A DNA stretch of 64,000 nucleotides from Flavobacteriia bacterium (GTDB taxonomy: Bacteria; Bacteroidota; Bacteroidia; Flavobacteriales_D; Crocinitomicaceae). Shown here piece by piece: positions 16,679 through 26,269 of the stretch (the first letter of the stretch is position 1; each line of letters starts with the position of its first letter). Position numbers and translations under genes: made by a program. Under the pieces are notes generated by a model, which saw only the letters and a list, made by a program, of their open reading frames with translations, was not told the origin of the DNA and did not search any database. The stretch is from contig CANHQP010000007.1 of NCBI GenBank assembly GCA_947462925.1, positions 16,644 to 80,643 of the forward strand. The letters run 5' to 3'.

Positions 16679-17980
16679 ATGGCACAGATAATTGTTGGAC
16701 TGGATATTGGAACTACAAAAATTGCTTGCTTCGTTGGAACAAAAAACGAACACGGTAAAATTGAAATTCTATCAATGGGGAAAAGTGATTCCCTTGGCGT
16801 TTCGCGTGGAATGGTTTCGAATATTGACAAAACAGTTCAATCTATCAAAGCAGCCGTTACTGAAGCACAAGAGCGTGTAGATGGGCAATTAATCATTCGT
16901 GCCGTGAATGTTGGAATTGCTGGTCAACACATTAAAAGTTTGCAACACCGAGGAATATATACCAGAAATCAGGTAGAAGATGAAATTTCTCAAAAAGATA
17001 TCGATGCATTAATTGACGATATGTATAAATTGGTGATGCAACCAGGTGAAGAAATCATCCATGTGTTGCCACAAGAATACATCGTTGACAGTGAGCAAGG
17101 AATCAAAGATCCGATTGGAATGTCGGGCGTGAGATTGGAAGCGAATTTCCACATCATTACTGGACATGTGACTGCCGCAAAAAACATTCACAAATGCATC
17201 GAAAGAGCTGGATTAGATGTAAAAGATACAATTTTGGAACCGTTAGCATCTGCAGAAGCTGTTTTGTCAGAAGATGAAAAAGAAGCAGGTGTTGTGTTGG
17301 TTGATATCGGCGGTGGAACAACAGATATAGCGATTTTTCACGAAGGAATTATTCGCCATACACATGTAATTCCGTTTGGCGGAAATGTGATAACAAACGA
17401 TATCAAAGATGGATGCACAATCATGAGACCACAAGCGGAGAAACTGAAAGTTCGTTTCGGTTCAGCGTTGGCAAGTGAAAGTCAAGATACTGAAATCGTT
17501 TGCATTCCAGGAATTCGCGGTCAAAAACCGAAAGAAATTACCGTGCGTAATTTGGCAAGTATCATTCAGGCAAGAATGGAGGAAATCATTGAACACGTTT
17601 ACCATGAAATCCGAAATTCAGGTTATGAGAAAAAATTGATCGCAGGAATTGTGGTAACTGGTGGAGGTTCTCAATTGAGACACATCACACAACTATTTGA
17701 ATATTTGACTGGAATGGATACACGCATTGGTTATCCAACAGAACATTTGGCAAGCTCAAATTCAATTGAAAACTTAACTAGTCCAATGTATTCAACTGGA
17801 ATTGGTTTGGTATTGAAAGGATTTGAAGCTTTGGAAAGAAGTGAAGCCGCAAATTCAAAAACTGTTCAAACAGAACCAACAGGCGTGAAAGGCCACTCTT
17901 CTGAAGATGGTAAAAAAGGAAGTTTCTTTGGGAAAATTTTGACAGGAGTCAAAGATTTTATCAAAGAAGATGAAGAATAA
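16679..17980 (+). CDS. ftsA: Actin-like divisome protein FtsA
   Basis: This actin-fold ATPase tethers FtsZ to the membrane. Motifs are phosphate-1 GLDIGTTKIACFVG (about 6-19), phosphate-2 VLVDIGGGTTDIAIF (about 205-219), adenosine site VVTGGGSQL (about 321-329) and a C-terminal amphipathic membrane-targeting helix SFFGKILTGVKDFIKE. I take ATG 16679 (433 residues). An upstream in-frame TTG at 16649 falls within the palindrome. The ftsZ start is 43 bases downstream. Confidence 0.96.
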   Translation: MAQIIVGLDIGTTKIACFVGTKNEHGKIEILSMGKSDSLGVSRGMVSNIDKTVQSIKAAVTEAQERVDGQLIIRAVNVGIAGQHIKSLQHRGIYTRNQVEDEISQKDIDALIDDMYKLVMQPGEEIIHVLPQEYIVDSEQGIKDPIGMSGVRLEANFHIITGHVTAAKNIHKCIERAGLDVKDTILEPLASAEAVLSEDEKEAGVVLVDIGGGTTDIAIFHEGIIRHTHVIPFGGNVITNDIKDGCTIMRPQAEKLKVRFGSALASESQDTEIVCIPGIRGQKPKEITVRNLASIIQARMEEIIEHVYHEIRNSGYEKKLIAGIVVTGGGSQLRHITQLFEYLTGMDTRIGYPTEHLASSNSIENLTSPMYSTGIGLVLKGFEALERSEAANSKTVQTEPTGVKGHSSEDGKKGSFFGKILTGVKDFIKEDEE

Positions 17981-18023
17981 TATAGTAGAACAACAATAAA
18001 ACAACAAATAAAATAAAGCAAAA

Positions 18024-19652
18024 ATGATGGAATTCGATTTACCAAGAGACATTACTTCAATCATCAAAGTGATTGGAGTTGGTGGTGGTGGTAGCAATGC
18101 CGTTAACCACATGTATAGTCAAGGCATTAAAGGTGTTGACTTCATAGTATGTAACACAGACCGCCAAGCATTAGACATTTCTCCAGTTCCAATCAAAATT
18201 CAATTGGGTTTGAGTTTGACAGAAGGACGCGGAGCAGGAGCAATTCCTGAAATCGGGAAAAATGCGGCAATTGAAAATATTGAAGAAATTCGCGAATTTT
18301 TAAGCAACGGAACCAAAATGGTTTTCGTAACTGCGGGAATGGGTGGTGGAACTGGAACTGGTGCCGCACCTGTAATTGCACAAGTTGCTAAAGAAATGGG
18401 GATTTTAACTGTTGGAATTGTAACGGTTCCTTTCAGTTTTGAAGGAAGAAAACGCCGTCAACAAGCAGAAGAAGGTTTGGAAGGAATGCGTCAAAACGTA
18501 GATACTTTGTTGGTAATCAACAACGAACGTTTACGTGAAATCACAGGTAACTTGACGATTGGAAACGCATTTTCACAAGCTGACAATGTACTTTCAACTG
18601 CTGCAAAAGGAATCGCTGAAGTAATTTCAGTTACTGGAGCGGTGAACGTTGACTTTAATGATGTGAACACTGTAATGAAAGATTCAGGTGTTGCGATCAT
18701 GGGTTCTGCAAGCGCAGAAGGTGAAAATCGTGCATTAGAATGTGTTCAAAATGCGATGAACTCACCGTTGTTGAATGACAATAATATTGAAGGTGCAAAC
18801 TACGTATTGTTGAACATTACTTACGGTGACAAAGAGGTATTGATGGATGAAATCGGAATTATCACAGATTATATCCAACAAGAAGCTGGTTCTTCTGCAG
18901 ATGTAATTTGGGGACACGGTTATGATCCAACTTTGGGCGATAAATTGAGTGTTACTTTGATTGCTACAGGTTTCAAATCATCTCCAATTACTGGATTTGA
19001 AAAAGCTCCTGAGCGCACTGTAATTACATTAGATCAAGAGCCTAAAAATGAAATTACTGCACCTCTTCAATCTCCAACTCAAGCTGCAACTCCAGTTGTT
19101 GCGCCTATTGTTGAAGCAAAAATTGAAGCGCCTGTAGCTCCAGAGCCATACTTGAAAGCAGAAGATTTAAACACAGTGGAAGCGAAAGTTGAGATTACGC
19201 AACCAATTATTTCTTTTCCTGAAGAAACCAAAATTGAGTACAAAAAAGAAGAACCAACCTTGGAATTAGATTGGGAAATCAATGCGACTCCTGTTCAAAA
19301 AGAGGTAAAAACAGAAGTACCAAATGTGGTTGTTTTTGATTTAGATGATGATGTTGAAGCAAAATTAGATTTAAACAATCGTACGCCTAGAACAACAACT
19401 TCACCAGAAGAGCAACAAAGATTGGCGCAAGAGCGTTTAGAAAGAATCCAATTGTACACGCAAAAATTGAGAAAAACAGACGGAATCAGCGCATTGGAAA
19501 ATGAGCCAGCTTACGTTCGTAGAAACATCAATTTAGATGCATCAAACCCAAGTACAGATTCAACTGTTTCTAGATTTGGTTTGACAGATGGACAAAATGG
19601 AACAGCAACTTTAAGAAGTAACAATTCATTTTTACACGATAACGTAGATTGA
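18024..19652 (+). CDS. ftsZ: Tubulin-like division GTPase FtsZ
   Basis: FtsZ polymerises into the Z-ring. The GTP-binding motifs [13 protein letters not shown] (18-30) and [10 protein letters not shown] (107-116) and the T7-loop segment [14 protein letters not shown] are intact. At 542 residues it is much longer than E. coli FtsZ (383) owing to a low-complexity Pro/Glu/Val-rich linker (about 335-470) and a C-terminal section with RRNINLD and ending FLHDNVD, as in other Bacteroidota. The 43-base A-rich gap after ftsA holds no terminator. Confidence 0.98.
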   Translation: MMEFDLPRDITSIIKVIGVGGGGSNAVNHMYSQGIKGVDFIVCNTDRQALDISPVPIKIQLGLSLTEGRGAGAIPEIGKNAAIENIEEIREFLSNGTKMVFVTAGMGGGTGTGAAPVIAQVAKEMGILTVGIVTVPFSFEGRKRRQQAEEGLEGMRQNVDTLLVINNERLREITGNLTIGNAFSQADNVLSTAAKGIAEVISVTGAVNVDFNDVNTVMKDSGVAIMGSASAEGENRALECVQNAMNSPLLNDNNIEGANYVLLNITYGDKEVLMDEIGIITDYIQQEAGSSADVIWGHGYDPTLGDKLSVTLIATGFKSSPITGFEKAPERTVITLDQEPKNEITAPLQSPTQAATPVVAPIVEAKIEAPVAPEPYLKAEDLNTVEAKVEITQPIISFPEETKIEYKKEEPTLELDWEINATPVQKEVKTEVPNVVVFDLDDDVEAKLDLNNRTPRTTTSPEEQQRLAQERLERIQLYTQKLRKTDGISALENEPAYVRRNINLDASNPSTDSTVSRFGLTDGQNGTATLRSNNSFLHDNVD

Positions 19653-19654
19653 TT

Positions 19655-20101
19655 ATGACTTTCACAGAAAGAATCAATGCAGATATTAAAGCGGCCATGC
19701 TTGCCAAAGAAAAGGAAAAATTGGCTGCTTTGAGAGATATAAAGTCGAAACTGATGCTTGAAGCTACTTCAGGCTCAGGAGAAGTTTCCGAAGAAGTTGC
19801 GATGAAAATCGTGATGAAGTTGCACAAGCAACGCATGGATACTTACGCACTTTATATCGAGCAAAATAGAGAAGATTTGGCGCATGATGAAATTTTTCAA
19901 GCACAAATCATCGAAGCTTACCTTCCAAAAATGTTGTCAGAAGACGAAATTCGTGCGGAAGTGCAAGCAGCAATCGCTCAAACCGGCGCTTCAGGACCAC
20001 AAGAAATGGGCAAAGTGATGGGCATCTTAACATCTAAATTAGCAGGAAAAGCAGACGGAAAAGTCATTTCTTCGCTTGTTAAAGAAGAGTTAAGCAAATA
20101 A
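19655..20101 (+). CDS. GatB/YqeY domain protein
   Basis: This 148-residue YqeY-like protein is related to the C-terminal tRNA-binding domain of GatB: helical, with LRDIKSKLMLEATSG near 24-38 and a C-terminal tail GKADGKVISSLVKEEL. A role in tRNA transactions is suggested by the fold but unproved. The start is ATG 19655, two bases after the ftsZ stop; an in-frame TTG two codons earlier is less likely. It is the last gene of the dcw transcript, followed by a strong terminator. Confidence 0.9.
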   Translation: MTFTERINADIKAAMLAKEKEKLAALRDIKSKLMLEATSGSGEVSEEVAMKIVMKLHKQRMDTYALYIEQNREDLAHDEIFQAQIIEAYLPKMLSEDEIRAEVQAAIAQTGASGPQEMGKVMGILTSKLAGKADGKVISSLVKEELSK

Positions 20102-20150
20102 ATTAGGCTTTATTTTCCAGTGAGGGAATAACTTCACTAGATGTTGTTTA

Positions 20151-20182
20151 AAAGCTGTCTGATATTTTCAGGCAGCTTTTTT
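20151..20182 (+). terminator. Terminator of the dcw cluster
   Basis: A 12-bp stem (20151-20162 with 20168-20179, one G-T pair, five-base loop) runs into a run of six T (20177-20182), about 50 bases after the yqeY stop. This is a textbook intrinsic terminator. Confidence 0.9.
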
Positions 20183-20389
20183 GGGTTTTGGGGAGATGTA
20201 ATAGGATTCTAGGAGAATAGGGATTTTAAAAACTATCTAAATACACTAATATAAAAAGAGATAAATTACAAGTATTAAAATTTAAACTAGAAGACAAATA
20301 ATAAATACTTGATATCTTTAAGGAATATTTAGCCAGCCAAAATAAAATTTGAAACAAAAACATCGGCATAAAACATAAATTGTAAAATC

Positions 20390-21076
20390 ATGAAAAAAAT
20401 TAGTTTATTATTAGCTGTATCCATTTCAGTTCTAATTATCTTTTGCAGTAATACTAGCACAAAAAATTTAAGTAAAAACTGCAACAAAAATATCACATTT
20501 GCTGATTCATTAAAGGAGCAAATTATTATTGGCACTCAAACTTGGAGCCGTAAAAACCTTGACGTCATCACATTCCGAAATGGAGATACAATTCCATATG
20601 CAGAAAATAACGAGCAATGGAAATCATATGTGCAGGCCCATGAACCAGCATGGTGTTATTATGAAGACAAATCCAAAAATAAATATTATGATGGTAAATT
20701 ATACAACGGTTACGCAGTAATTGATCCAAGAGGCATTGCTCCTAAAGGCTGGCGAATTCCAGAAGAAGACGATTGGTATGCATTGATAGACTATTTAGGA
20801 GGAGAGGAAATTGCAGGTGCAAAAATGAAATCAAAAGAGAGGTTTAATGGGACAAACAGCAGTGGCTTTTCGGCATTACCAATAGGAACAAGATTTGGAA
20901 ATGGTCAATTTGGTCCTTTTGCTTATGCTTATTGGAGTGCTAGCAAGTATGGACAAAGCTTTGAACATGGAAATCCAATTTTATTTGGTTTTGGACTGAG
21001 AGACTTTAACGGAAGCTTTTCTGGTGATATTTATGATTTAGAAGAAGGTTTATCAATCAGACTCCTTAAAGATTAA
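20390..21076 (+). CDS. FISUMP-domain lipoprotein
   Basis: The 228-residue protein has a signal peptide with a lipobox-like IIFC near residue 19. It then shows a domain matching the Fibrobacter succinogenes major paralogous (FISUMP) type: IGTQTWSRKNLD (about 48-59), LYNGYAVIDPRGIAPKGWRIPEEDDW (start about 105), a Gly-rich YWSAS segment (about 185) and a terminal SIRLLKD. Such proteins are exported and often paralogous in Bacteroidota; their molecular role is unknown. The gene is AT-rich relative to the dcw genes and lies in a small accessory patch. Confidence 0.82.
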   Translation: MKKISLLLAVSISVLIIFCSNTSTKNLSKNCNKNITFADSLKEQIIIGTQTWSRKNLDVITFRNGDTIPYAENNEQWKSYVQAHEPAWCYYEDKSKNKYYDGKLYNGYAVIDPRGIAPKGWRIPEEDDWYALIDYLGGEEIAGAKMKSKERFNGTNSSGFSALPIGTRFGNGQFGPFAYAYWSASKYGQSFEHGNPILFGFGLRDFNGSFSGDIYDLEEGLSIRLLKD

Positions 21077-21131
21077 AAATAAAAGTGATTTTCTTGATTT
21101 GCTGTTTAAACTATTCAACTAATATGGAATT

Positions 21132-21683
21132 ATGCCAAATTATCTAAGAACCGATTCCCGAATCAATATTGTTAAAAAGCTTATCAAGCCGATTAAAATA
21201 GAATTTGACAAGATAATTATTCACAATAAAAAAGAAGAATATATCTATTGGGATAGTGTTTACTCGGATGATGCGGAACATTTAGTTGGAATAGTTTTTA
21301 TTATACTTCAAAATTATATTAACACTAGCATTTCCGATTTATATCCTGACCTTCGGAAGATAAACTTAAAATATAAAATAGACGAAGAAATAAATAATTC
21401 TAAAACGACTAGAATTGAATTAATCATCGCAATTGCAAATTATTATAAACATCGAGATTTGCCTGAAAAATTATATGAACACACTGCAAAACATCTTGAA
21501 AATTTAGAGATTGAATACAAAAATAATTACGATTTAGAAAATGGTAAATATTCACATAAACTTGGAGCAGAATCACCTATTTATAGTGGACTAACCTATT
21601 TGTCTGATTCTTGGAATTTAAATGATTTGATTGACATTGTCACAGATTGGCGAGAACAATTATGGTTAACCGAGGAAAAATGA
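21132..21683 (+). CDS. Unrecognised 183-residue cytoplasmic protein
   Basis: I do not recognise a family. The protein is largely helical and rich in Ile, Lys, Asn and Glu, with no signal peptide or membrane helix. A central IELIIAIANYYKHRDLP (about 97-113) has the look of the conserved core of small helical orphans found near toxin-immunity or abortive-infection loci, but no partner gene is present. It follows the FISUMP gene by 55 bases on the same strand and shares its AT-rich codon use, suggesting joint acquisition. Confidence 0.6.
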   Translation: MPNYLRTDSRINIVKKLIKPIKIEFDKIIIHNKKEEYIYWDSVYSDDAEHLVGIVFIILQNYINTSISDLYPDLRKINLKYKIDEEINNSKTTRIELIIAIANYYKHRDLPEKLYEHTAKHLENLEIEYKNNYDLENGKYSHKLGAESPIYSGLTYLSDSWNLNDLIDIVTDWREQLWLTEEK

Positions 21684-21720
21684 AAACTTTTTCTAACAAA
21701 TAGAATTGACTTTGATCTGA

Positions 21721-21819
21721 TTCTTCCGAAGAGAAGGCGATTCACCCGAAATCAGGTTGATCGTCGAGAAAGATGGAAAAACAATTTTGACCCAAGATGG
21801 AGCGTTGATTTTGGATTAA
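21721..21819 (+). pseudogene. Possible 3' remnant of a lost gene
   Basis: A 32-codon open frame bounded upstream by an in-frame TGA reads EGDSPEIRLIVEKDGKTI and then a short tail, ending at TAA 21817-21819. It has no start codon, alternates like a beta-strand protein, and its codon use is more GC-rich than the two genes before it. It may be the surviving end of a gene deleted when the neighbouring patch was inserted. Chance is not excluded. Confidence 0.25.
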
Positions 21820-21853
21820 AAACACAAAATAAACGCCGTTCTTGAATCTTGTT

Positions 21854-24253
21854 TTATTCCTCCCCAAACAAGCGTTTCTTGTACTTATTATACAAAAATG
21901 AAATTACCAACAGCAACAATCCTAGGGAGATAAAAATCACCGTTTTGAAAATCGTGTCGAGTTGTGCGATGTCATAGAAGAACAATTTGATTAATGTGAT
22001 TCCAAACAAAGCAAAAGCACCAATTCTGAGGTATATTTTGTTTTTCCAAATTCCCAGTACAATCATGAATAGAGAATAAAAGCCCGCAAAAATACTCAAC
22101 GCCAATTTGTAGGCTTGATTTGAGCCAAAGGTATGCATCCAATTCACGATTTCAGCACTGATAATCCAAACAATTACGGTGTGTAGAATGTATTCCGAAA
22201 TGATTTTCATCGAGTTCCATTTCATCTGATTTTTCACAAAATGGTGCATGATGAACATCGCAAACGCCACTATCGCATAACCTATATACCTGATGCCGAC
22301 CAACCCAAAACCACGGTAGAAAATATGACTTTTTGCTGCATAAATGTATTTCAAATGCATGGAATTCAATTCATACAAGCCCAAGGTAAGGAAGAAAAAT
22401 AAGGCAAAAATGAAGCCCATGAAATAGATCATGTTGAACTCCTCTGTGTTGTTCGTTTTTCTTTTGAAAAAGCCAAGTGCAGAAATAAAAATCAGCCCGT
22501 AAAAGATGCTTGAAACGGTTTTCATCGATTTTAATACACTATCACCGATGCTTGGTATGAAATCATTCGCAAAGGCAACTTTTGTAATCGACTGCTGGTA
22601 TTTTACTACCCAAAATTGATTCAATTCCAGGTGAATTCCTAAATACAAAACAGTCAACATCAATACGAAAATCGTGTTTTGGGTCAAATACATCATCCCA
22701 GGATTGTTGGCAAAGGGCGATTGAAATTTCGATAATTTCGACACTTTGTAGATGAACAATAAGATCAATCCATAAATCAATGAAGTCAAGAAATTGATAT
22801 TGAAGAAAAGATTAAAATCTTTGACATTTTGATAATATTCAGCATAAACATCCACCCAATTGATTACTAAACTGCCGAAGCCAAGCAACATTAGCGGATA
22901 CGAGAAGAATTCATAAATTCGACTGGCTTTCGTTCTACCAATCCAAAACAACAATGCCGCTTCAAAAATCCATAAAAAGGTAATCCAACGACCATCTAAT
23001 TCAATCGGCACATACAAAGTGAAATACGAAATCGCTAAACCGACTGACAAAGTGTGGAATTTTTTGTCTTCTGTTTTCAAGAAATAAAGCAAAGCGGCAA
23101 CGGCTAAATGAATCACGCCGTTGAACAATGTAAACCAAGCTTTGTAATCATTTAGGGATTCATGTCGCATCAAAATTGAGATTCCAATACCATAAAACAA
23201 AAAGGAATTGAACAATACCATCATGACGTTCAATTCATCAAAAATCTCTTTTTTGACAAGTTTGTAAGCCAAATTCGTCGCATGGAAAATCACGAAGAAA
23301 ACCGTCACGAATATCATTGCCAACTTGAAATGTTTGACGTCGTTGAAACCTGTCGCAAACCACAAAAGGAAGATAAACCAAGTCAATCCAAATGAAACAT
23401 AATACAATGATTTCCAATTTCTAAAAAAGGAAACTGCTAAAATTCCAATATTGATAATCGAAATGTATGAAAAGAAAATACCTACTCTACCCGATCCGTC
23501 GCTGAGTAAAAACGGGACGGCATACGCACCGACCAATCCAATGTGTGAGATGATAATCAAATTGTACTTAATGGAAGCGTAAACCGTGGCGGCCGTAATG
23601 ACCAACATCGCTACAAATGCGACCTGGACGGGAAATAGCGCATAAAAACTGTAGGCAAAAAAGGTGATAAAGTAAAAAATTGCCATCGAACCACTCAATA
23701 AAATAGCGCTGAATTGTTTGTATTTTGCTTTCAATTTCAAGGCAAAAAACAACAAACCTGTAGCCATCACGTAGCCCAAAATAATTCTCGTCAATGGACT
23801 GACTAATTTGTGGTCGATCGCATATTTCGCACCAATTCCAACACCGATTACAGTGATGATAATTCCAATCACAGGAATTAAATTCTGGCCAATGTATTTT
23901 TCTAAACTTGAATTTGAAGAAGAATTTACAGCTGTTTTGATCGGCTCAACTTTGGGTTGTGGCTTGGGTGTCTCAATCGTTGGTTTGGGCGTTTCAACAA
24001 TGGTAGCTTGCACCTTTTCTTCGACGGTCGTTGGTTTTGGATCAGCCAATGGAATGATTGATTTCACCTCATCTTTCACAACAGAAATAGTTTCCTGTGT
24101 CACAGTTTGGCTGGCGGTTTGCGCTTTTATCAATGCGGCGAGTGATTCAATCTCCAATTCCAAGGCTTTGATGTCATTTTCAAAATAAGATTGTCGTTGT
24201 TTTAAATTTTCCAATTTAAGTTTCAACTGTTCTAACTGGTTTTGAGCATCCAT
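21854..24253 (-). CDS. DUF2339 polytopic membrane protein
   Basis: The protein (799 residues from ATG 24253) has an N-terminal coiled coil (about 1-45), a Thr/Pro/Val/Glu-rich linker (about 50-120) and about 20 membrane helices covering the rest. This matches the DUF2339 family of large membrane proteins of unknown function. I prefer ATG 24253 over an in-frame ATG at 24298 because a -7 element TATATTTG lies at 24296-24303, making the longer form untranscribed, and because MDAQNQLEQL starts the coiled coil cleanly. The gene stands alone. Confidence 0.85.
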   Translation of the reverse strand: MDAQNQLEQLKLKLENLKQRQSYFENDIKALELEIESLAALIKAQTASQTVTQETISVVKDEVKSIIPLADPKPTTVEEKVQATIVETPKPTIETPKPQPKVEPIKTAVNSSSNSSLEKYIGQNLIPVIGIIITVIGVGIGAKYAIDHKLVSPLTRIILGYVMATGLLFFALKLKAKYKQFSAILLSGSMAIFYFITFFAYSFYALFPVQVAFVAMLVITAATVYASIKYNLIIISHIGLVGAYAVPFLLSDGSGRVGIFFSYISIINIGILAVSFFRNWKSLYYVSFGLTWFIFLLWFATGFNDVKHFKLAMIFVTVFFVIFHATNLAYKLVKKEIFDELNVMMVLFNSFLFYGIGISILMRHESLNDYKAWFTLFNGVIHLAVAALLYFLKTEDKKFHTLSVGLAISYFTLYVPIELDGRWITFLWIFEAALLFWIGRTKASRIYEFFSYPLMLLGFGSLVINWVDVYAEYYQNVKDFNLFFNINFLTSLIYGLILLFIYKVSKLSKFQSPFANNPGMMYLTQNTIFVLMLTVLYLGIHLELNQFWVVKYQQSITKVAFANDFIPSIGDSVLKSMKTVSSIFYGLIFISALGFFKRKTNNTEEFNMIYFMGFIFALFFFLTLGLYELNSMHLKYIYAAKSHIFYRGFGLVGIRYIGYAIVAFAMFIMHHFVKNQMKWNSMKIISEYILHTVIVWIISAEIVNWMHTFGSNQAYKLALSIFAGFYSLFMIVLGIWKNKIYLRIGAFALFGITLIKLFFYDIAQLDTIFKTVIFISLGLLLLVISFLYNKYKKRLFGEE

Positions 24254-24295
24254 TTTAAGCCTTTTTTTTGAATGAAATTGAACTTCACTTTCAAA

Positions 24296-24303
24296 CAAAT
24301 ATA
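24296..24303 (-). promoter_or_regulatory. Putative -7 promoter element of the DUF2339 gene
   Basis: The minus strand reads TATATTTG, matching TAnnTTTG, 43 bases before the chosen ATG. No TTG is present at the -33 position, so this is a weaker candidate than the engB, rpsU and tRNA promoters. Confidence 0.45.
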
Positions 24304-24430
24304 AAAATATTATTGGGGAACGGTTAAAGTCTTAAATCAAAACCAAAGATTCAAGACTTTTCACAAATTTTATCCCATACTAATTCCATTTTTTTGAAAA
24401 ATAAAGTATCTTTAGCCCAAACCGCAAGTT

Positions 24431-25078
24431 ATGATTCACAATTTGAGTAATACGCAATCCATTTTTGGGACTTTTTTAGCAGAATTAAGAGACGTTCAAA
24501 TTCAAAAAGATCCGATGCGATTCAGACGAAATTTGGAGCGTATGGCTGAAATCATGGCGTATGAGATTTCCAAAACGATGGATTTCACTGCGGAAAAAGT
24601 GACCACTCCTTTGGGTGAAGCAAACGCGCACTTACTCAAATCTCAACCCGTTTTAGCGACCATTTTAAGAGCTGGTTTGCCTATGCACCAAGGATTATTG
24701 AATTATTTCGACAAAGCAGAAAGCGCTTTTGTTTCGGCATACAGAAAACATTCTACTGCGGAAGATTTCGAAATTCATGTGGAATACATGGCTTCTCCAT
24801 TGATTGACAATAAAACGGTCGTTATTTCTGATCCAATGTTGGCCACAGGAAGTTCGATGGTCATGGTCTACAAAGCGTTGCTCAAACAGGGCAAACCTGC
24901 GCATGTTTACATCGTTTCTGCCATTGCGGCGCCTGAAGCCTTGGATTACATTCGCAAACATTTGCCAGAAACAGTTCACATTTATGTGGGCGCAATCGAT
25001 ACAGAATTAACCGCTCAATCATACATTGTCCCAGGTTTGGGAGATGCAGGTGATTTGGCTTATGGCGTAAAATGTTAA
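24431..25078 (+). CDS. upp: Uracil phosphoribosyltransferase
   Basis: This 215-residue type I phosphoribosyltransferase converts uracil and PRPP to UMP (pyrimidine salvage). The PRPP-binding loop DPMLATGSS is at 134-142, with ILRAGLPM (78-85) and a C-terminal uracil-recognition segment YIVPGLGDAGDLAYG. Length and motifs fit the family. The stop codon lies inside the next gene (7-base overlap). Confidence 0.95.
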   Translation: MIHNLSNTQSIFGTFLAELRDVQIQKDPMRFRRNLERMAEIMAYEISKTMDFTAEKVTTPLGEANAHLLKSQPVLATILRAGLPMHQGLLNYFDKAESAFVSAYRKHSTAEDFEIHVEYMASPLIDNKTVVISDPMLATGSSMVMVYKALLKQGKPAHVYIVSAIAAPEALDYIRKHLPETVHIYVGAIDTELTAQSYIVPGLGDAGDLAYGVKC

Positions 25079-25551
25079 TTATGCAGTGGCACCTCTATTT
25101 CTCGCTTTTCAGTTTTTCCATGATTAAATTCATGTTCGCTCCTTTCGTGGGTCCGAATTTGAAATTAAGTTTTTTTGAAACTTATTTATCTTGCGTTGCT
25201 GGTGCATTTTTGGCAGCGTTTGTCTTCTATTTTTCCAGCGAATTTTTCTTGAAACGCGCTCACCAATCGAGAAAAGAAAAAATCAGAAAAGCCATTGAAG
25301 CTGGAATCGAATTGAAACAAAAAAAGAAATTCACCCGATTCAATAAATTGATTGTCATATTGAAACGCAGATTTGGTATTTATGGCATTTCGATGTTTGC
25401 TCCGTTTATTCTTTCTGTGCCGTTGGGTTCAATTGTAACTGCTAAATTTTACGGCAAAGAGAAAAAGACTTTCCCTTTGATTTTACTTGGTATTTGTACA
25501 ACAGGCTTAATCACAACTAGTTTGGCTTATTTCGCTAAATCTCTTTTCTAA
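25072..25551 (+). CDS. Small integral membrane protein (possible Sm_multidrug_ex/COG2426 family)
   Basis: This 159-residue protein has about four membrane helices, a basic cytoplasmic loop (about 68-100) and a Gly/Pro-containing stretch RRFGIYGISMFAPFILSVP. It resembles the family once named small multidrug export proteins, for which transport has not been shown. The assignment is from memory of the family pattern and is tentative. Two start codons (25072 and 25081) are possible. Coupling to upp suggests co-expression only. Confidence 0.7.
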   Translation: MLIMQWHLYFSLFSFSMIKFMFAPFVGPNLKLSFFETYLSCVAGAFLAAFVFYFSSEFFLKRAHQSRKEKIRKAIEAGIELKQKKKFTRFNKLIVILKRRFGIYGISMFAPFILSVPLGSIVTAKFYGKEKKTFPLILLGICTTGLITTSLAYFAKSLF

Positions 25552-25557
25552 ATTTTC

Positions 25558-26268
25558 ATGTCTTCCAAAAAACACCTTTTCTTTGATCTAGATCGAACGC
25601 TTTGGGATTTCGAAAAAAACTCCAAAAAAGCACTTCAAATTTTATTCAAGGATTTGAAGTTAGATGATAAAATTGAACATTTCAATCACTTTCACCATAC
25701 TTACACGCGCATCAATGCGGAACTTTGGAAATTGTATGGCAAAGGAAAACTCAAAAAAGAGGAATTGCGCGATGCGCGGTTTATAGAAACATTGAAATAC
25801 CATGAAATTCATGATACTGAGCTCGCAACCACGCTGAGTAACGGTTACATCGAAATTTCCCCTAAACAAACCAATTTATTTCCAGATACTTTAGAAACAT
25901 TGGAAGAACTAAAGCGCATGAAATACAACATGCACATCATCACCAACGGATTTGAAGAAGTGCAATACATTAAGTTGGAACATTCTAAATTGGCGCCTTT
26001 TTTCGATGTCATTGTTTGTTCAGAAGCAGTTGGTTTCAACAAACCAGATCCACGTGTTTTTCAGTATGCGATGCAAAAAGCGCAAACCAATTCTACAGAA
26101 AGTTTTATGATTGGCGACGACCGCGAAGTGGATATTTTCGGCGCGATGCAAGTCGGTATGCAAGCGATTTTATTCGATCCTGAGAATCAATATTCAAAAA
26201 CAAAAGGCGAACCAAAGATTGAGAATTTGAGCGAGCTTCCGCTACTGCTGACGATGATTGGAAAGTAA
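25558..26268 (+). CDS. yjjG: YjjG-type HAD pyrimidine 5'-nucleotidase
   Basis: This 236-residue haloacid dehalogenase-like phosphatase has motif I FFDLDRTLW (Asp10 and Asp12), a helical cap (about 20-95), motif II ITNGF (about 130), the Lys motif GFNKPDPRVF and motif IV IGDDREVDIFGA. YjjG enzymes hydrolyse non-canonical pyrimidine nucleotides, and a location beside upp suits a nucleotide-housekeeping role. It converges with the next gene with only one base between stops, leaving no separate terminator. Confidence 0.88.
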   Translation: MSSKKHLFFDLDRTLWDFEKNSKKALQILFKDLKLDDKIEHFNHFHHTYTRINAELWKLYGKGKLKKEELRDARFIETLKYHEIHDTELATTLSNGYIEISPKQTNLFPDTLETLEELKRMKYNMHIITNGFEEVQYIKLEHSKLAPFFDVIVCSEAVGFNKPDPRVFQYAMQKAQTNSTESFMIGDDREVDIFGAMQVGMQAILFDPENQYSKTKGEPKIENLSELPLLLTMIGK

Positions 26269-26269
26269 A

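Noticed and set aside
24254..24298. Longer N terminus of the DUF2339 protein from ATG 24298
   Set aside because: The -7 promoter element overlaps that codon, and the extra residues do not resemble a signal or domain.
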